Positions 22,153 through 34,222 of a stretch of 64,000 nt of DNA are shown here, in pieces (position 1 is the stretch's first letter; each line of letters starts with the position of its first letter). The stretch comes from Sipunculus nudus. Lineage: Eukaryota; Annelida; Sipuncula; Golfingiida; Sipunculidae. A program made the position numbers and the translations under genes. The notes beneath the pieces are model-generated. The model searched no databases and was not told the origin of the DNA. It saw only the letters and a program-made list of their open reading frames with translations. Location of the stretch: assembly GCA_026874595.1 (NCBI GenBank), contig CM049318.1, forward strand, positions 9,652,741-9,716,740, read 5' to 3'.

Positions 22153-23293
22153 TGTAATGCCTCTGATACAGGCCATATCTATAGGACAAGACTTGAACTA
22201 TAATCTATTTAACGTTATGTAGTTATAACTGCTAGATGTCTTTTAACAGCAAATACTGCAGACTTCTTGTCCAAAGAGAAGATTTACTCAGTGTTAAAAT
22301 TCATACGTAGCTGAAAAATCGTTCCCTACCTTTTTTAAAAGTAAAACAAAATGAAATTAGTGTGAAATCAACATTGAACTCCAAGCACTGTTTTACGATA
22401 GAGATCATATAGCTAAAGTTCGTTATAGGTTTTGAAATTAATTTTTTGCTGTTTTTGTTCATTCACTTATTTCTATAGTGGCTTATATTGCACAATGAAT
22501 ATTTTAGGCACCGCGGCTTTTTAAATTTGACATTAAACTACTGCTGAGATATTTTTTACTGAAAATACTTTATCTAAATGCTTTTTTTCTCTGTATTTTT
22601 ATATTTCATTGGCTACCTGTGGCATATGTAGTAGAGTATATACATTGTATCACCTGCTGACAACATATGATATCTGGCAATAATCATGTCTTATAACGGC
22701 CACATTAAACATAGGCTTAATTACAGACAGTGAACATGTCGTTCATTATTATTTCCGCATTATACCCGTAATACAATTAAGTAGGTAATCTACTGGTGTT
22801 TTAAATTGTAGCGCTGTGCATAAACGGATAATTAACGAAGCTGGCATTCAAATCACGTTTGGAAAAAGTGCCTCCTGTTCCTCTCCAGTAAAATTTACAT
22901 TATTCATCTAAAATTAATAATGAATGCCTTGCTTTTATTCGCCATATTACAGACATCGAAAGTTCTTGTTTATCATCCTTTTTTGACAATAAATCTATTG
23001 TTAATTCTAAGAAAATAACACCTTAATGGGCACTGTTATTCCCATATGAATGTTTTATTGTATTTCTGCAACTTAATTGTGACTTTATTGTCAGATATGA
23101 TTATGGTCCCTTTCATATAACGGTAGCTCTACCACTACGTCTTAACTTGACGACGCCGGAAACAAATCGTTATTGACTTGTTTCGCTGTTACCGGCTCTT
23201 CATGACATTGATCTTTCCTCCATGGATAACCTGTTGGGTTTTAAATTTTCATTGCAGCAATGATACATTGATAAAAAAAATATCACAGATTAT

Positions 23294-23325
<32 letters not shown>

Positions 23326-25289
23326 GTCGGCGTGCCTATTGACGTGGTATCCCAACAGATGTTACTCGCTTTATTATGGTATATTTTTTTCAAAATTGTA
23401 GAAATTTTTTTTTTCATTTTTAACCCTAATTTTTATGGACATCATTGAATTCTGTAAGGGTTATTTAAAAACCAAACCGTGCGGTCATAACCGTTGAATA
23501 CAATGGTCAGACGCGTGAGGATGCAAAGTAGGGATCAATAGTACCGCCCAGTGGTGAGGTAGCCTGCATGGTTCCTCATAAATAGACCCATCATACCGAT
23601 CTCTGCTATGTTACAATTTGTCAATGAGTGATAGAAAAAGACCGCCAGGACGCACCTCAAAGTGGCGTATTTTAATAGTTGATTTTAGGGCATTTTGCAC
23701 GTCATATAGTTACATGCAGATGATCTGACACGGTTAATGTAATCTGCCGGTTGCCTTCCTGGCTTGGCTCTCTAAATTCTCAGCCCCAAGCCGTATTCAA
23801 TTAGGGCACTCGATCGTGTCTAATTGAGAGCCCCATGTTTGCCAATGCCAGCATGCGCTGGGATTATAGTCCGTCCTATGTGTACTATTGACCACACCAC
23901 TTGAATATTTGCTAAGGTTGGCGCTATAGATCGTAGGCATTAATTCAAGATTTGGGGATACATAACCGTTATTTATATACATGAGTATTTGGAGGATAAA
24001 AGTTATATGATAAGTTGCATTAAACAATTATAAACAATTATAAAATTATAAATCACTAACCAAAATAAGATTTACTTATTTTTATAATGAGTTTTGTCGC
24101 ACAGTTTATGAAAGCTATGCCGAACGTCTGCCAAATATGACATCATTAAGCGTTCCTAATATTATGATCTATTTTTTAATCAAACAATCAGATCATCTGT
24201 ACTAGAAATTCTAAGAAATACAAGCCATGTTCACTTATTCGCCCCATGTTCCCAGTTTTATTCGTGCATAAGTGACAGAACATGTGTGCATCTTGTTGTG
24301 GCGTTCCTGAATCCGAATCAAGGGCAGGATCAACACCAACTTCCATTCCCGAAATACCCTAAAAATGGCGTTCATGATTGCGTAAATCATGTTATGAACA
24401 AACAGACACAGAAACACACATACGAAAGGGGAAGAACGCATGCCCTCCTGGCGGATGCATATTTTAGGCCTACATCTCAGCCGAATCCCAAGTTAGTTAG
24501 AGCAGATCTCTCATTAGAGAGATTCCTCAAACAAAAGATACCTTCAGACCATGAAAGATTAGAGGATTTCTTACCAACTTATGACTACATAAGAACTCCA
24601 TCTAAGTCACTCGTTGATTAAATCTGCCTCCGGGTATATTAATATACAGTCTGGCGACTAATTCCCTGTAAGTGTTGTCTGTCGTTCCGCGGAACACTGG
24701 AGGACAGCAGTCTTGTTATCACATTTTTTATTATAATTTCATCTTAATGTGTGTGTGACAGCGCTGGCAATTTTTTTTTGGATTTTAAGCACATATGTCC
24801 TGTCATCTGGTAAAATATAGCGCATGCCTTGCGGTAAGTATTGATCCCATATTAGACTCACAAGAAACGAAAAATAAAGAGAAATAAAATTCAAATTGAT
24901 TAAAAGGTAGATCGGATGTTAACATTATTCAAATCAATCATGATTAAGTGATATTTACTCATTACCATTAAACTGGTGCATGATATGCTCAATAATAAAC
25001 ACATCGCCCACACATTAATCTCTCTCTCTCTCTCTCTCTCTCTCTTAGGCATTTATAAAAGCCTTTAAAGACCACAATAACTGATTTTAAATGGTGACAT
25101 GAAGTATGAGCTATAACCTATGGCCGACTCGGACACAGTGCGGCACATCCTTTAGAGACAGAGAAAGTGGTTATATACGGCAGCGTCTGTGGGTTTCTTT
25201 GGACCATCGTCGGTAAATGATGGCCCCTCTTGACGACGTCCAGGTCCATAAGACAGAGAAGGATACTCCAAGCGTGCGCAGATGAATGA

Positions 25290-25611
25290 CAATGATTTGT
25301 AGCGGAATGTTCTGGCGGCAGACTTGGTCTCTGTAACTGGACGCTTTTGTTTTGTAGAGAACTGTATTGAAGGTAGACCCCGTTTATGTGTACTGGACGC
25401 TTTTGATTCGAAGGCAGATTACGTTAATGCATTCTGGAGCCTCTTGATTTGTAGTGAACTGTTCTGGAGAAAGACTCTAGATTTGTAAAGAAAACTGCTA
25501 TGTAGGTGGGCGCCTTCTCTGTATACTGGACGAACTTATTTGTAGAGAACTGTCTTGAAGGTAGTCAACGTCTCTGTACCATGGACGCTCTTGTTTTATA
25601 GGGAAACTCTG

Positions 25612-25690
<79 letters not shown>

Positions 25691-25830
25691 ACTGGACGAT
25701 CGTGATTGGTAGAGAACTATTCTGCAGGTAGCTTACTTTAATGTATTCTAGATTCCCTTGATGTGTAGTATCTGTTCTGAAGGACTGTGTATACTGGACG
25801 GCTTTGCTCCGTAGAGATCAAGTATTATAT
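25290..25830. repeat. Degenerate tandem repeat of about 45-57 bp, interrupted by (AT)n
   Basis: The phrase 'TACTGGACGCTTTTGTTTGT' followed by 'AGAGAACTGTTCTGAAGGTAG' recurs with variation about nine or ten times. CTGGACG or close variants lie near 25336, 25393, 25432, 25525, 25580, 25690, 25745 and 25792. A pure (AT)n array (25614-25686) has expanded inside one unit. Confidence 0.75.
25614..25686. repeat. (AT)n microsatellite, about 36 units
   Basis: The longest AT array of the window, inside the degenerate tandem repeat. Confidence 0.97.
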
Positions 25831-25909
25831 GGGGCTGATTTATTTGATAAGCTACAATGAATGAACTTTACCCTTTACAATGAATGAACCACATACCCTT
25901 AAGCAAGAG

Positions 25910-25915
<6 letters not shown>

Positions 25916-25987
<72 letters not shown>
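25916..25987. repeat. (CT)n microsatellite, about 36 units
   Basis: A pure CT array. On the minus strand, the receptor's sense strand, it is a (GA)n purine tract lying far from either splice site. Confidence 0.97.
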
Positions 25988-25990
<3 letters not shown>

Positions 25991-27474
25991 GTACTGGATG
26001 ACAGTTTGACCTTTGGGTTCTGCTTGGACAGACGGTGTCAGTGAAAAAAAACTTACATTCAATTTGAATGAAATTGTGTTTTTGTGTTACACCGAAGAAT
26101 CTTTTTATATATATATTGACTTGACAAAAACTGTTTAACTTAAAATTAAAAGTGCTGCATACTGCATATTCATGATTACTTCAGATATTTACACCATTCA
26201 TGTCACGTAAAGGGTTACCAATCAATTAATTTGGCATGAATAGTTGGATTTTCTAACCATGATTTGTAATTGGATTACTGCCAATTGAAAGTGTTATTCA
26301 TACTGAGAGTATTACATGAAAAACATAATCTACACACCACCGAGACGTAAAGAATAATCATCTAATGATTATTCCTAATAATATAATACTCAGCAAATCA
26401 AGCTGTCACCGTTATTCGACAAAAATATTGAAAATATGAAGTTATATTTTTGCGGGATTTGATGCACCATGGCGACATTCAAATTAAAATCTGCGGCCTG
26501 TCTCTCTGGATTTTGGTTTACAGTTGTATTCAAGCGTAAGAAATATAAGCTACATGATAATTTAATCTGATATGCGATATTTCCTAATATTACCTTATGG
26601 TTACCTCTCATATTATTTTTTATCCTGTTTAGGGGAGTATCGATATCGATTAACGTATATCGAGAATAATCGATCCCCAGCGAAGAAGCATTTATATATG
26701 TACTCAAATGAAAAATCATTGAAACATGTGGTGGATTGTGAAACTTTATTTTTATTATTGTTTTACTTTTAAAGAAACAATAAATAAATGGTCATGGAAA
26801 ATCTTGATTAAAAGATTTTGACAAAGTTTTACTGCAAAGGAGTAAGTTTGTGTGATTTCATCCTATATTTCAATCAAACGATTTTCTGTTCTGCTGTAGA
26901 GTCTCCTATGAAGTTTATTAAAATTTATGTGTAATAGCTTTGAACAACTTAAGCGACTCGTTGTCACATAATCAATACGTGTCCCATAATCATTACATAC
27001 GTCACATAAACATTACAGGTAGCCCGTATCTTACCAGGATAAGGAGAATATTGATATATTTTTGGTAAACCACTGCTTACATGCACGTCGGAAAGTGATT
27101 TTTCAAATAAAAGAGTTTTTCTCTAAATGAAGTTATAAGTATATATATAGATAGATAGATAGAAAGTGAGAGAAAAATGCCCGATGGAGTTGTACTCGGA
27201 CTAGAGTTATAAACTCGAGAAATATGGCCAAGTTCATCTGGAGTCCAGTAGAAAATAGAACTATAAAAAATAATTCTAAAGAGACCTATATGCATATGCA
27301 ACTACAAACAAAATACAAAAATAGGACTCGTATATATCATGCTTTGGTTTTACAAGAAATTAAACATTCAATTAGAAATTATGTGTAAACTAACATTGAA
27401 ATATACAAGATAACACCAATTTCCATTTTAAATTTATTTTAACAATGAAATTTGTACTTGGACCCGAAATTCAT

Positions 27475-28618
27475 TGTAAACTTGGACTCGAAATTCAAGG
27501 ACTCAGACTCAAGTGACCTGGACTCGGACTTGTACTCAGACTCGAGTGACCTGGACTCGGACTTGTACTCAGACTCGAGTGACCTGGACTCGGACTTGTA
27601 CTCGGACTCGTGTGACCTGGACTCGGACTTGTACTTAGACTCGAATGACCTGGACTCGGATTTGTACTCAGACTCGAATGACCTGGACTCGGACTTGTAC
27701 TCGGACTCGAGTAACCTGGACTCGGACTTGTACTCAGACTCGTGTGACCTGGACTCGGACTTGTACTCGGACTCGAGTGACCTGGACTCGGACTTGTACT
27801 CAGACTCGAGTGACCTGGACTCGGACTTGTACTCAGACTCGAGTGACCTGGACTCGGACTTGTACTCGGACTTGAGTGACCTGGACTCGGACTTGTACTC
27901 AGACTCGAATGACCTGGACTCGGACTTGTACTCAGACTCGTGTGATCTGGACTCGGACTTGTACACAGACTCGAATGACCTGGACTCAGACTTGTACTTA
28001 GACTCGTGTGACCTGGACTCGGACTAGTACTCAGACTCGAATGACCTGGACTCGGACTTGTACTCGGACTCGAGTAACCTGGACTCTGGCTTGTACTCGG
28101 GCTCGAGTAACCTGGACTCGGACTTGTACTCAGACTCGTGTTACCTGGACTCGGACTTGTACTCAGACTCGAGTGACCTGGACTCGGACTTGTACTCGGA
28201 CTTGAGTGACCTGGACTCGGACTTGTACTCAGACTCGAGTGACCTGGACTCGGACTTGTACTCAGACTCGTGTTACCTGGACTCGGACTTGTACTCGGAC
28301 TTGAGTGACCTGGACTCGGACTTGTACTCAGACTCTTGTGATCTGGACTCGGACTTGTATTCAGACTCGTCTTACCTGGACTCGGACTTGTACTCGGACT
28401 TGAGTGACCTGGACTCGGACTTGTACTCAGACTCGAGTGACCTGGACTCGGACTTGTACTCAGACTCGTGTGATCTGGACTCGGACTTGTACTCAGACTC
28501 GAATGACCTGGACTCGGACTTGTACTCAGACTCGAATGACCTGGACTAGGACTAGTTCTCGGACTCGGATGACCTAGACTCTGACTTGTACTCGGACTCG
28601 GATGATGTGGACTTGGCT
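27475..28618. repeat. 33-bp minisatellite, about 34 copies, in nAChR intron
   Basis: The unit is GACCTGGACTCGGACTTGTA followed by CTCAGACTCGAGT (33 bp). Copies vary mainly at two places: CTCAGA/CTCGGA, and the final GAGT/GTGT/GAAT. As 33 is divisible by 3, long open frames arise: plus strand [11 protein letters not shown] repeats (27452-28027, 28058-28549) and [11 protein letters not shown] repeats, and minus strand [11 protein letters not shown] repeats (27439-27966). The internal halves share GGACTCGGACT/GTACTCAGACT, so the unit itself probably grew from a shorter repeat of about 11-16 bp. There is no splice or start signal, so translation is not supported. Confidence 0.97.
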
Positions 28619-28748
28619 ACAGCACTGCCTTTGTCCCTAGGATTCCTTATTGGCATGGGATAATGGAAATAAATCTGAAGTGGTTTAAGATGATATGTGA
28701 GACTGAATCGTGAGAAAGAGATGAGAAAAGGATAAAATCTCTACTCAC

Positions 28749-28793
28749 AAACTGAAACCAGGCGTTGAGTTGGAGGAACTGGTTCTTCTCATT
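28749..28793 (-). CDS. nAChR 45-nt exon
   Basis: A 45-nt microexon, NEKNQFLQLNAWFQF, with TTTTCAG acceptor and GTGAGT donor, phase 0 on both sides. A 45-nt exon starting at N-E-K-N-Q is a conserved hallmark of nicotinic receptor genes. It carries the loop D tryptophan. It lies just right of the 33-bp minisatellite in the following intron. Confidence 0.95.
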
Positions 28794-29575
28794 CTGAAAA
28801 AAAAAGACAAAAAACTTCATCACTCTTTCATCTGAACACGGGAAAAGCCAATTTTCATCTTTCTTTTAAAGACGCACCTGGTCATATCATGTATTATCAT
28901 TAGCAGGAAGGCCATACAAAAAAAAATCATTTTCGTTGAACATTTTTTTTTTAAAATGAAGCCCAGGTCCTCAGTTTTTGTCCTATGACACAAATACCTT
29001 AAAATAATTCTTAAATTATGTCATCTGCACAAGGTGCATGGACTGATCTTTTCTTCACGGAAAATTGATATCTCAGGATGTACCGGCTGCAGGTTCAAAA
29101 TTATGTGTTAAGTCGAGAAAGCAGCTTCCAATCAGATTAATCGAGCAGACTCAGTCAAGAATTAAAGAAGCACAAGCAGCATTGTGGTTTTGAAAAAAAA
29201 ATGCATAATTTTAATGATAAGTTTATTAAGACAAGTTATGCAGAAGTTTAAACGCATAAATCTAGCCCTTTAAGATAAAATAAACTAAATAAAAATTGGT
29301 CCAGTAATAATGAAGGAGAAGCATGGGGGGGGGGGGGGGGTATGTATAAGTATGCATACATTTGCCTTATAATTGAATTTTTAAATTTTGTGTAGAAGTT
29401 TTAAAGTCAACACCAAGTCCAATCAGGCAAAACTAGCAAAATTAAACTTGGTTTAAAGATAATAATAATAAATAAATAAAAGATAAGATTTTCTTATGAA
29501 TTGTGGACGGACGCCGGACGGACTTATAGGTGGCACAACAGACGCCGCATCTCCATGGCCGGATGAGGTTAAAAC

Positions 29576-29577
<2 letters not shown>

Positions 29578-29635
<58 letters not shown>
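29578..29635. repeat. (AT)n microsatellite
   Basis: Pure TA array; the IYIYIY open frames around it are artefacts. Confidence 0.97.
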
Positions 29636-29637
<2 letters not shown>

Positions 29638-30560
29638 GTAATATTCATTTACACATACTACCACAGGGGCAGGCAGGGAGACCAAAAACGACAGAAGGAT
29701 AAAAGGTCCAGTGTAGCCTCTGCCCTTCGGCGTCGGTTATTTCCCGTTTGGATGGGTTTACATTTTATTCCTGAATACCATGCTAGCCTCTTAAATGTGA
29801 ATGAACATTGTGAATAAAGTGGGGGCTTCGATCAGTACCACGGATAAGGGGATACCAGTGTCCAGGAGGATTGATTTTGACGGTATCCCATTAAGTACAG
29901 GGCGAGATGTCCACGACAGCGGTCAATGCTATAAGATAACGAGAAGTGGCTCTTGACCCTTCCCATCTCCCACTCCGCAGATTCATCTGATGCTGGTCAA
30001 ACAGAAGAGAGAGAAGGTGGTGACCACTGTCCAGGGGAGGTCAGATCCATGATTAAAAGCAGAAATTATCTGCTTGATCAGAAATGAATGGTTCCAAGAA
30101 GAAAGGAGCGCCGTACACAGGATAACACCTTTTTAATGAATACTGAATAACTGGAAATTTTAACACACATACAAATTTCGCGAATATTGCAAGAGTGGCT
30201 TGTGTCGGGAACAAAATCGTGCTCGTACAAATTACATGTTATTCTGCATTAATCGTGAGAGCAAAGTTTGCACACTAATTATAAGGCCGGGTCTGCCACG
30301 CAGCGCTGGTTTGTGTTAACGCAATAAAACACATTACTGGCTTGACCGTTCATCCTTTGCCAGTGTTCGCTCTCGTTAAAGGAATCATTTTCTTAAAAAT
30401 TTAAATGAAAAAAGAAAATCATGTTTTTACAATTTTTGGAGAAATCATCTTTAATCACAAATGATATATTTACTCGCCATTGTTCGATTCTGCGCCAACG
30501 GTAATTCAACCAATTTTGTTGAATTAAACTATAATCATTAATAAGATTAGACGTTTTGTA

Positions 30561-30562
<2 letters not shown>

Positions 30563-30613
<51 letters not shown>
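30563..30613. repeat. (AT)n microsatellite
   Basis: Pure TA array. Confidence 0.96.
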
Positions 30614-30615
<2 letters not shown>

Positions 30616-31461
30616 TCCATACATAGTTTTATTCTCCATGTAGAAAATTTTTGTAACATGTCTGTTCTGAGCAGATATACTTTAACCATACAATCAGATC
30701 AATTTAAATTTAAATAAACTACACCCACTAATAACCCCGATAATAAATCGCCGTAGGACAGTTTTATGGAGATTTTAAAATTTAACCAGGTAAAATGTAA
30801 ATCATGTTGAAATCAGAGGAATCTCTGACAAAAAATTCTGTAATATACAAGACAATGAAGTGTACTTATTTTGCTATTTCTGTAAAAAAACGATTTTTAT
30901 TAATTGAATTTTCTCTGCTTGGTCTATTATATACGCAAATCTTAATTTTACTACACGGTATTTTTATATTTTTTTGCATTATATACCAATATTAATTTCA
31001 ATATATAGTAGTTTTACGCCTTTTCTATTATATACCAATCATTTAGATTTCATTAGATAAATTCCGCTTTTCGTGGGTGAGGTATCTGCCGCATATCAGT
31101 CGATATTCTGTCAAGATCGTCCATTGCATATCCCTTATACATGAGTCAATACAAATAGCAGTTCACCAGCACTGTTCTGTACAAGGCATTGAAAAACTTG
31201 TTAAAAGACAAAACATAGATAAGTATCCTGTTCTGTTAACGTGTGTTATACTAAGCAAATCATAGAGACGGGCAAACACCTATTTTTCCCGCGTCCAGCG
31301 CAGAACTAGTAGCAATTTTTAGTATCTGGTAGATTTGCATCACTCCACTGTCTGATTTTGCAATCACTGGTGCTTTGTCAGTTGACAAAAATAACCAAAA
31401 ATAATATTCATCCTTCTCTACCTGTCTGGGTGAGCGGGGTACCAGTCTAAGACAAACTTAC

Positions 31462-31601
31462 CAACTCTCTGATTTGGAAGAGCACGACCTCCATGCGTAC
31501 TTCAACCATATCGCTGACGTTTTTCACAGGTCTGGCTGCCGGGTCGTATTCCTTCAGGAGATTCCGGAGTAACCGAAACTCATCTTTGGTGCATCTGACA
31601 C
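31462..31601 (-). CDS. nAChR exon: N-terminal helix of the mature receptor
   Basis: Starts after ATCTTGCAG and ends in phase 0 before GTAAGT. It encodes VRCTKDEFRLLRNLLKEYDP, then AARPVKNVSDMVEVRMEVVL and FQIREL. This is the N-terminal alpha-helix and first strands of the mature ligand-binding domain; NVS is a potential glycosylation site. Two bases at the left of the reading complete a codon from an upstream exon ending in phase 1, which should encode the signal peptide. No convincing partner was found to the right within the window. Confidence 0.93.
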
Positions 31602-33560
31602 CTGCAAGATATGAATAAAAGATAGTACACTTCGTTCTTCTGTTGACGACTTAACTCAAAACGTTTTGGAACGGATTCTAATAGAGTATTGTGTAGGGTT
31701 TGGGTAAAACGGAAGAAATAGCCAACATTTTGGAAGAATTCTTGATCACCATGATATGTTGTTGATCAAATGATAACTACACATTGCAAAATGGGTTAAT
31801 GTCTGTATCCCAATTTAAAGATTTCTTGTTACAACCCCATTCCCATTTTACTATCCCCCGGGAACCTGTAATCGATTAAAGATTCCCCCGGGGGTTGCCT
31901 GAACCTAGTTTCAGCTTACTCCCTCACTGTTCAAATTAAGCCTATACCCAAGCTGATTCATTTAAATTATATGCTTCTTGTGCTTTCAGCTTATGATATT
32001 TCAATAAATCACGTGTGAGAAACAAGATTAAAAGCTGGATTTATTATATGAAAAAAAAATTATTATATTAATAATTGACCTTACCACCCGAGCACTTATG
32101 CTACGCCTCTTTGAGCTATTTATGTTTATGAGTCCCAAAATGCTCCATATCTTTGGTTGCGAGAGCTGTTTACAAGGCTAGAGTGACGTCCCAAAGGTCT
32201 GTGGCCCATTACGTTGCATTGAGTGACATCATCAGCAGGAATTTCTATATCTCTGATCTCTAGTGATGAATATATCGCAAGTGTGAAGAGTTTTACCATG
32301 TTTTGGATTATTTGTCTCGTAATAAGTTAGTGCTAGGTTAGACATTATTATTCACCTTTGCAACCTTTGCCCTAAAATTTGTTATACTTTCGCCATTGTA
32401 TAAAAAATATTCCGAACAAAAACATTCGGACAGGGGTACTGGTACAGTTTACATCATTTATGTTTGGGAGAGTCGCCCAAATTATGCAAACTCAGCGCTT
32501 GTCAGGTGATGAACTGTTCACATTGCCAACGATAAATTGATTGGTTGCTAGCCACTGCTCTGCCCATGATTATCCATGGAAAGAATATGCGATTAAGGTC
32601 ACACAGATAAGCGTTGAAGATTCCCGTTAAAAAAAAACAGTTTACACCGATACTTAATTTGCTGCGTGTATAGGATCTACTTTAAATTTGGATATAAATA
32701 CTTTACTGGAATTGAAATCACAGCTGTGTAATTAGTGCCCTTAATAGAATAATTCGCTTTAATTATAATGAAGTCACCTTTACTTGAGAAGACACGATTC
32801 AGAATGAAGGAATCCTCCCTGTGTATATGAGGAGTATGTTAACATAAGTACATGGTGTAAGAAGACAAAAATCGCGTTATATTATGCCGAGAATATGTTC
32901 ACATTTCATATTAACATATTATGTTACAACTCATATCATAGATGTAAGTTTTGTACAGCACATAATACAGAAAGACAGGTGGTTTTGTATGATCTGTATA
33001 CGTTAATCTCAAGGTATAAAGAGACACCTTGAGTGCTAATGTGCTGATTGAAAACGAGGCTAATTTTTTTCCTCCAGAGATACAAGAACCCATGTTCGCA
33101 GCCCCGCGGAGGTCCGATATGGTAGCCTCGTTTCGGGTCTATGATATATGGCACCTTTTTAATATTCCCTTAATATCCTGTTTCACAGCCTAGAATGACG
33201 TGGGAGTTCACAAGAGCTAATCTTGTTTTACTCCGGGACTATATATTCCCGTGTACTGGTTTTAAGCAGGCTAGGCTCATTTAAAACGACCAGAGCATGT
33301 GTAGCGTGGAGTCGGCAATTTATAAATTAGAATGACTGCTGATACGTTTGCATTTAGCCATTTAATACAACAGCAAAACGAATGAATGCCAGCCGTATTA
33401 AGCTTTTGTTAATCAAGCTATTTAATTACATAAAATGAGTCGCTGCGTCCGATATTTCATTCTACGTACCTCTATAAATGCTTACTGAACCAGTGTCTTA
33501 CACACACAAGTATTATATTTATAAAACATAAGTAGATAATTAAACACACACCGCCGAGTA

Positions 33561-33580
33561 ATCACACACACATATATATA

Positions 33581-33642
<62 letters not shown>
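33561..33642. repeat. Palindromic compound microsatellite (CA)n-(AT)n-(TG)n
   Basis: An ACACAC tract, a long AT core with one interruption, and a GTGTGTG tract follow one another. The whole block is close to self-complementary and could form a long hairpin or cruciform. Confidence 0.92.
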
Positions 33643-34180
33643 AATAAATGATCTGCGAGAATGCAGTCTTTCCTACGCGGCCACACAGCGCCCTATGTTT
33701 AGTGACAGAGCATGGTTTATCAAGGTAAGTGGTAGATCTGAGTCACTACCGCCGGTTCCGCCTCATCGGCTCATCAGATGACTGACATTCACACCACACG
33801 CATGAATGTGGATTCCAACAACACTCACCTTCCCGTGAAACAGATTGTAGTGAATTTACAGTGTCGTTTCTCTGTGTGTGTACATTTTATTAACAACCCA
33901 TACAACCTGAATGCGATAAGTACCCAAGGAATAGAGGGAAAATGGTGCTAAGTGTTGATATAACCATATGGTGTGTTTTACCGGGTAGCGTGTGGTCGAC
34001 CTGGAGTACAGGTATTTGTGAGTGAACACGGCTGATGCATTTGGAAGAATTTTTCTCTTCAGCTCTCTCTCTCTCTCTCTCTCTTATGTCTCTATCTATC
34101 TCCAACTGTCTCCCATTGTAGGATATATGATGGCAAGAAATGCTATCCCTCAAATCTGAGGACACTAACTGTCACCACTT

Positions 34181-34222
<42 letters not shown>

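Larger units (their letters stand above)
21561..28748 (-). other. Large nAChR intron (7.2 kb)
   Basis: GT-AG intron between the 45-nt exon and the loop D/A exon. Apart from the repeats listed separately it holds (CA)n(TA)n at 23291-23326, (CT)n at 25020-25047 and AT-rich DNA. A plus-strand open stretch at about 24190-24621 (111 codons after a GTG) has no ATG at its start and matches no family I know. Confidence 0.85.
28794..31461 (-). other. nAChR intron between the N-terminal exon and the 45-nt exon
   Basis: GT-AG intron of 2668 bp. It contains a G-run (29325-29340), (AT)n arrays at 29578-29635 and 30563-30613, and otherwise AT-rich DNA without gene-like open frames. Confidence 0.85.
15652..31601 (-). 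other. Gene locus: nicotinic acetylcholine receptor alpha-type subunit, seven exons
   Basis: Seven minus-strand exons (31462-31601, 28749-28793, 21451-21560, 19420-19964, 18399-18580, 17976-18044, 15652-16080) join in phase into 505 residues and a stop. The product is a subunit of a pentameric acetylcholine-gated cation channel in the plasma membrane. The order is ligand-binding domain, Cys-loop (two cysteines separated by 13 residues), vicinal cysteines YYSCC, M1-M3, cytoplasmic loop and M4. Family lengths are about 480-560 residues, so only the signal peptide and first residues are missing, in an exon to the right that I could not find. The vicinal cysteines define an alpha-type subunit; M2 and loop C resemble the alpha7/9/10 branch and related mollusc subunits. 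Exact orthology cannot be decided by eye. All introns are GT-AG, the longest 7.2 kb. Confidence 0.95.

Noticed and set aside
29442-29702. IYIYIY open frames over AT arrays (also at 7 kb, 17 kb, 43 kb and 56 kb)
   Set aside because: Artefacts of reading (AT)n repeats, which are open on both strands.
32911-33093. Minus-strand frame beginning MGSCISGGKK, resembling a myristoylated N terminus
   Set aside because: No recognisable protein follows, the downstream part is AT-rich and low in coding character, and no good donor keeps the frame.
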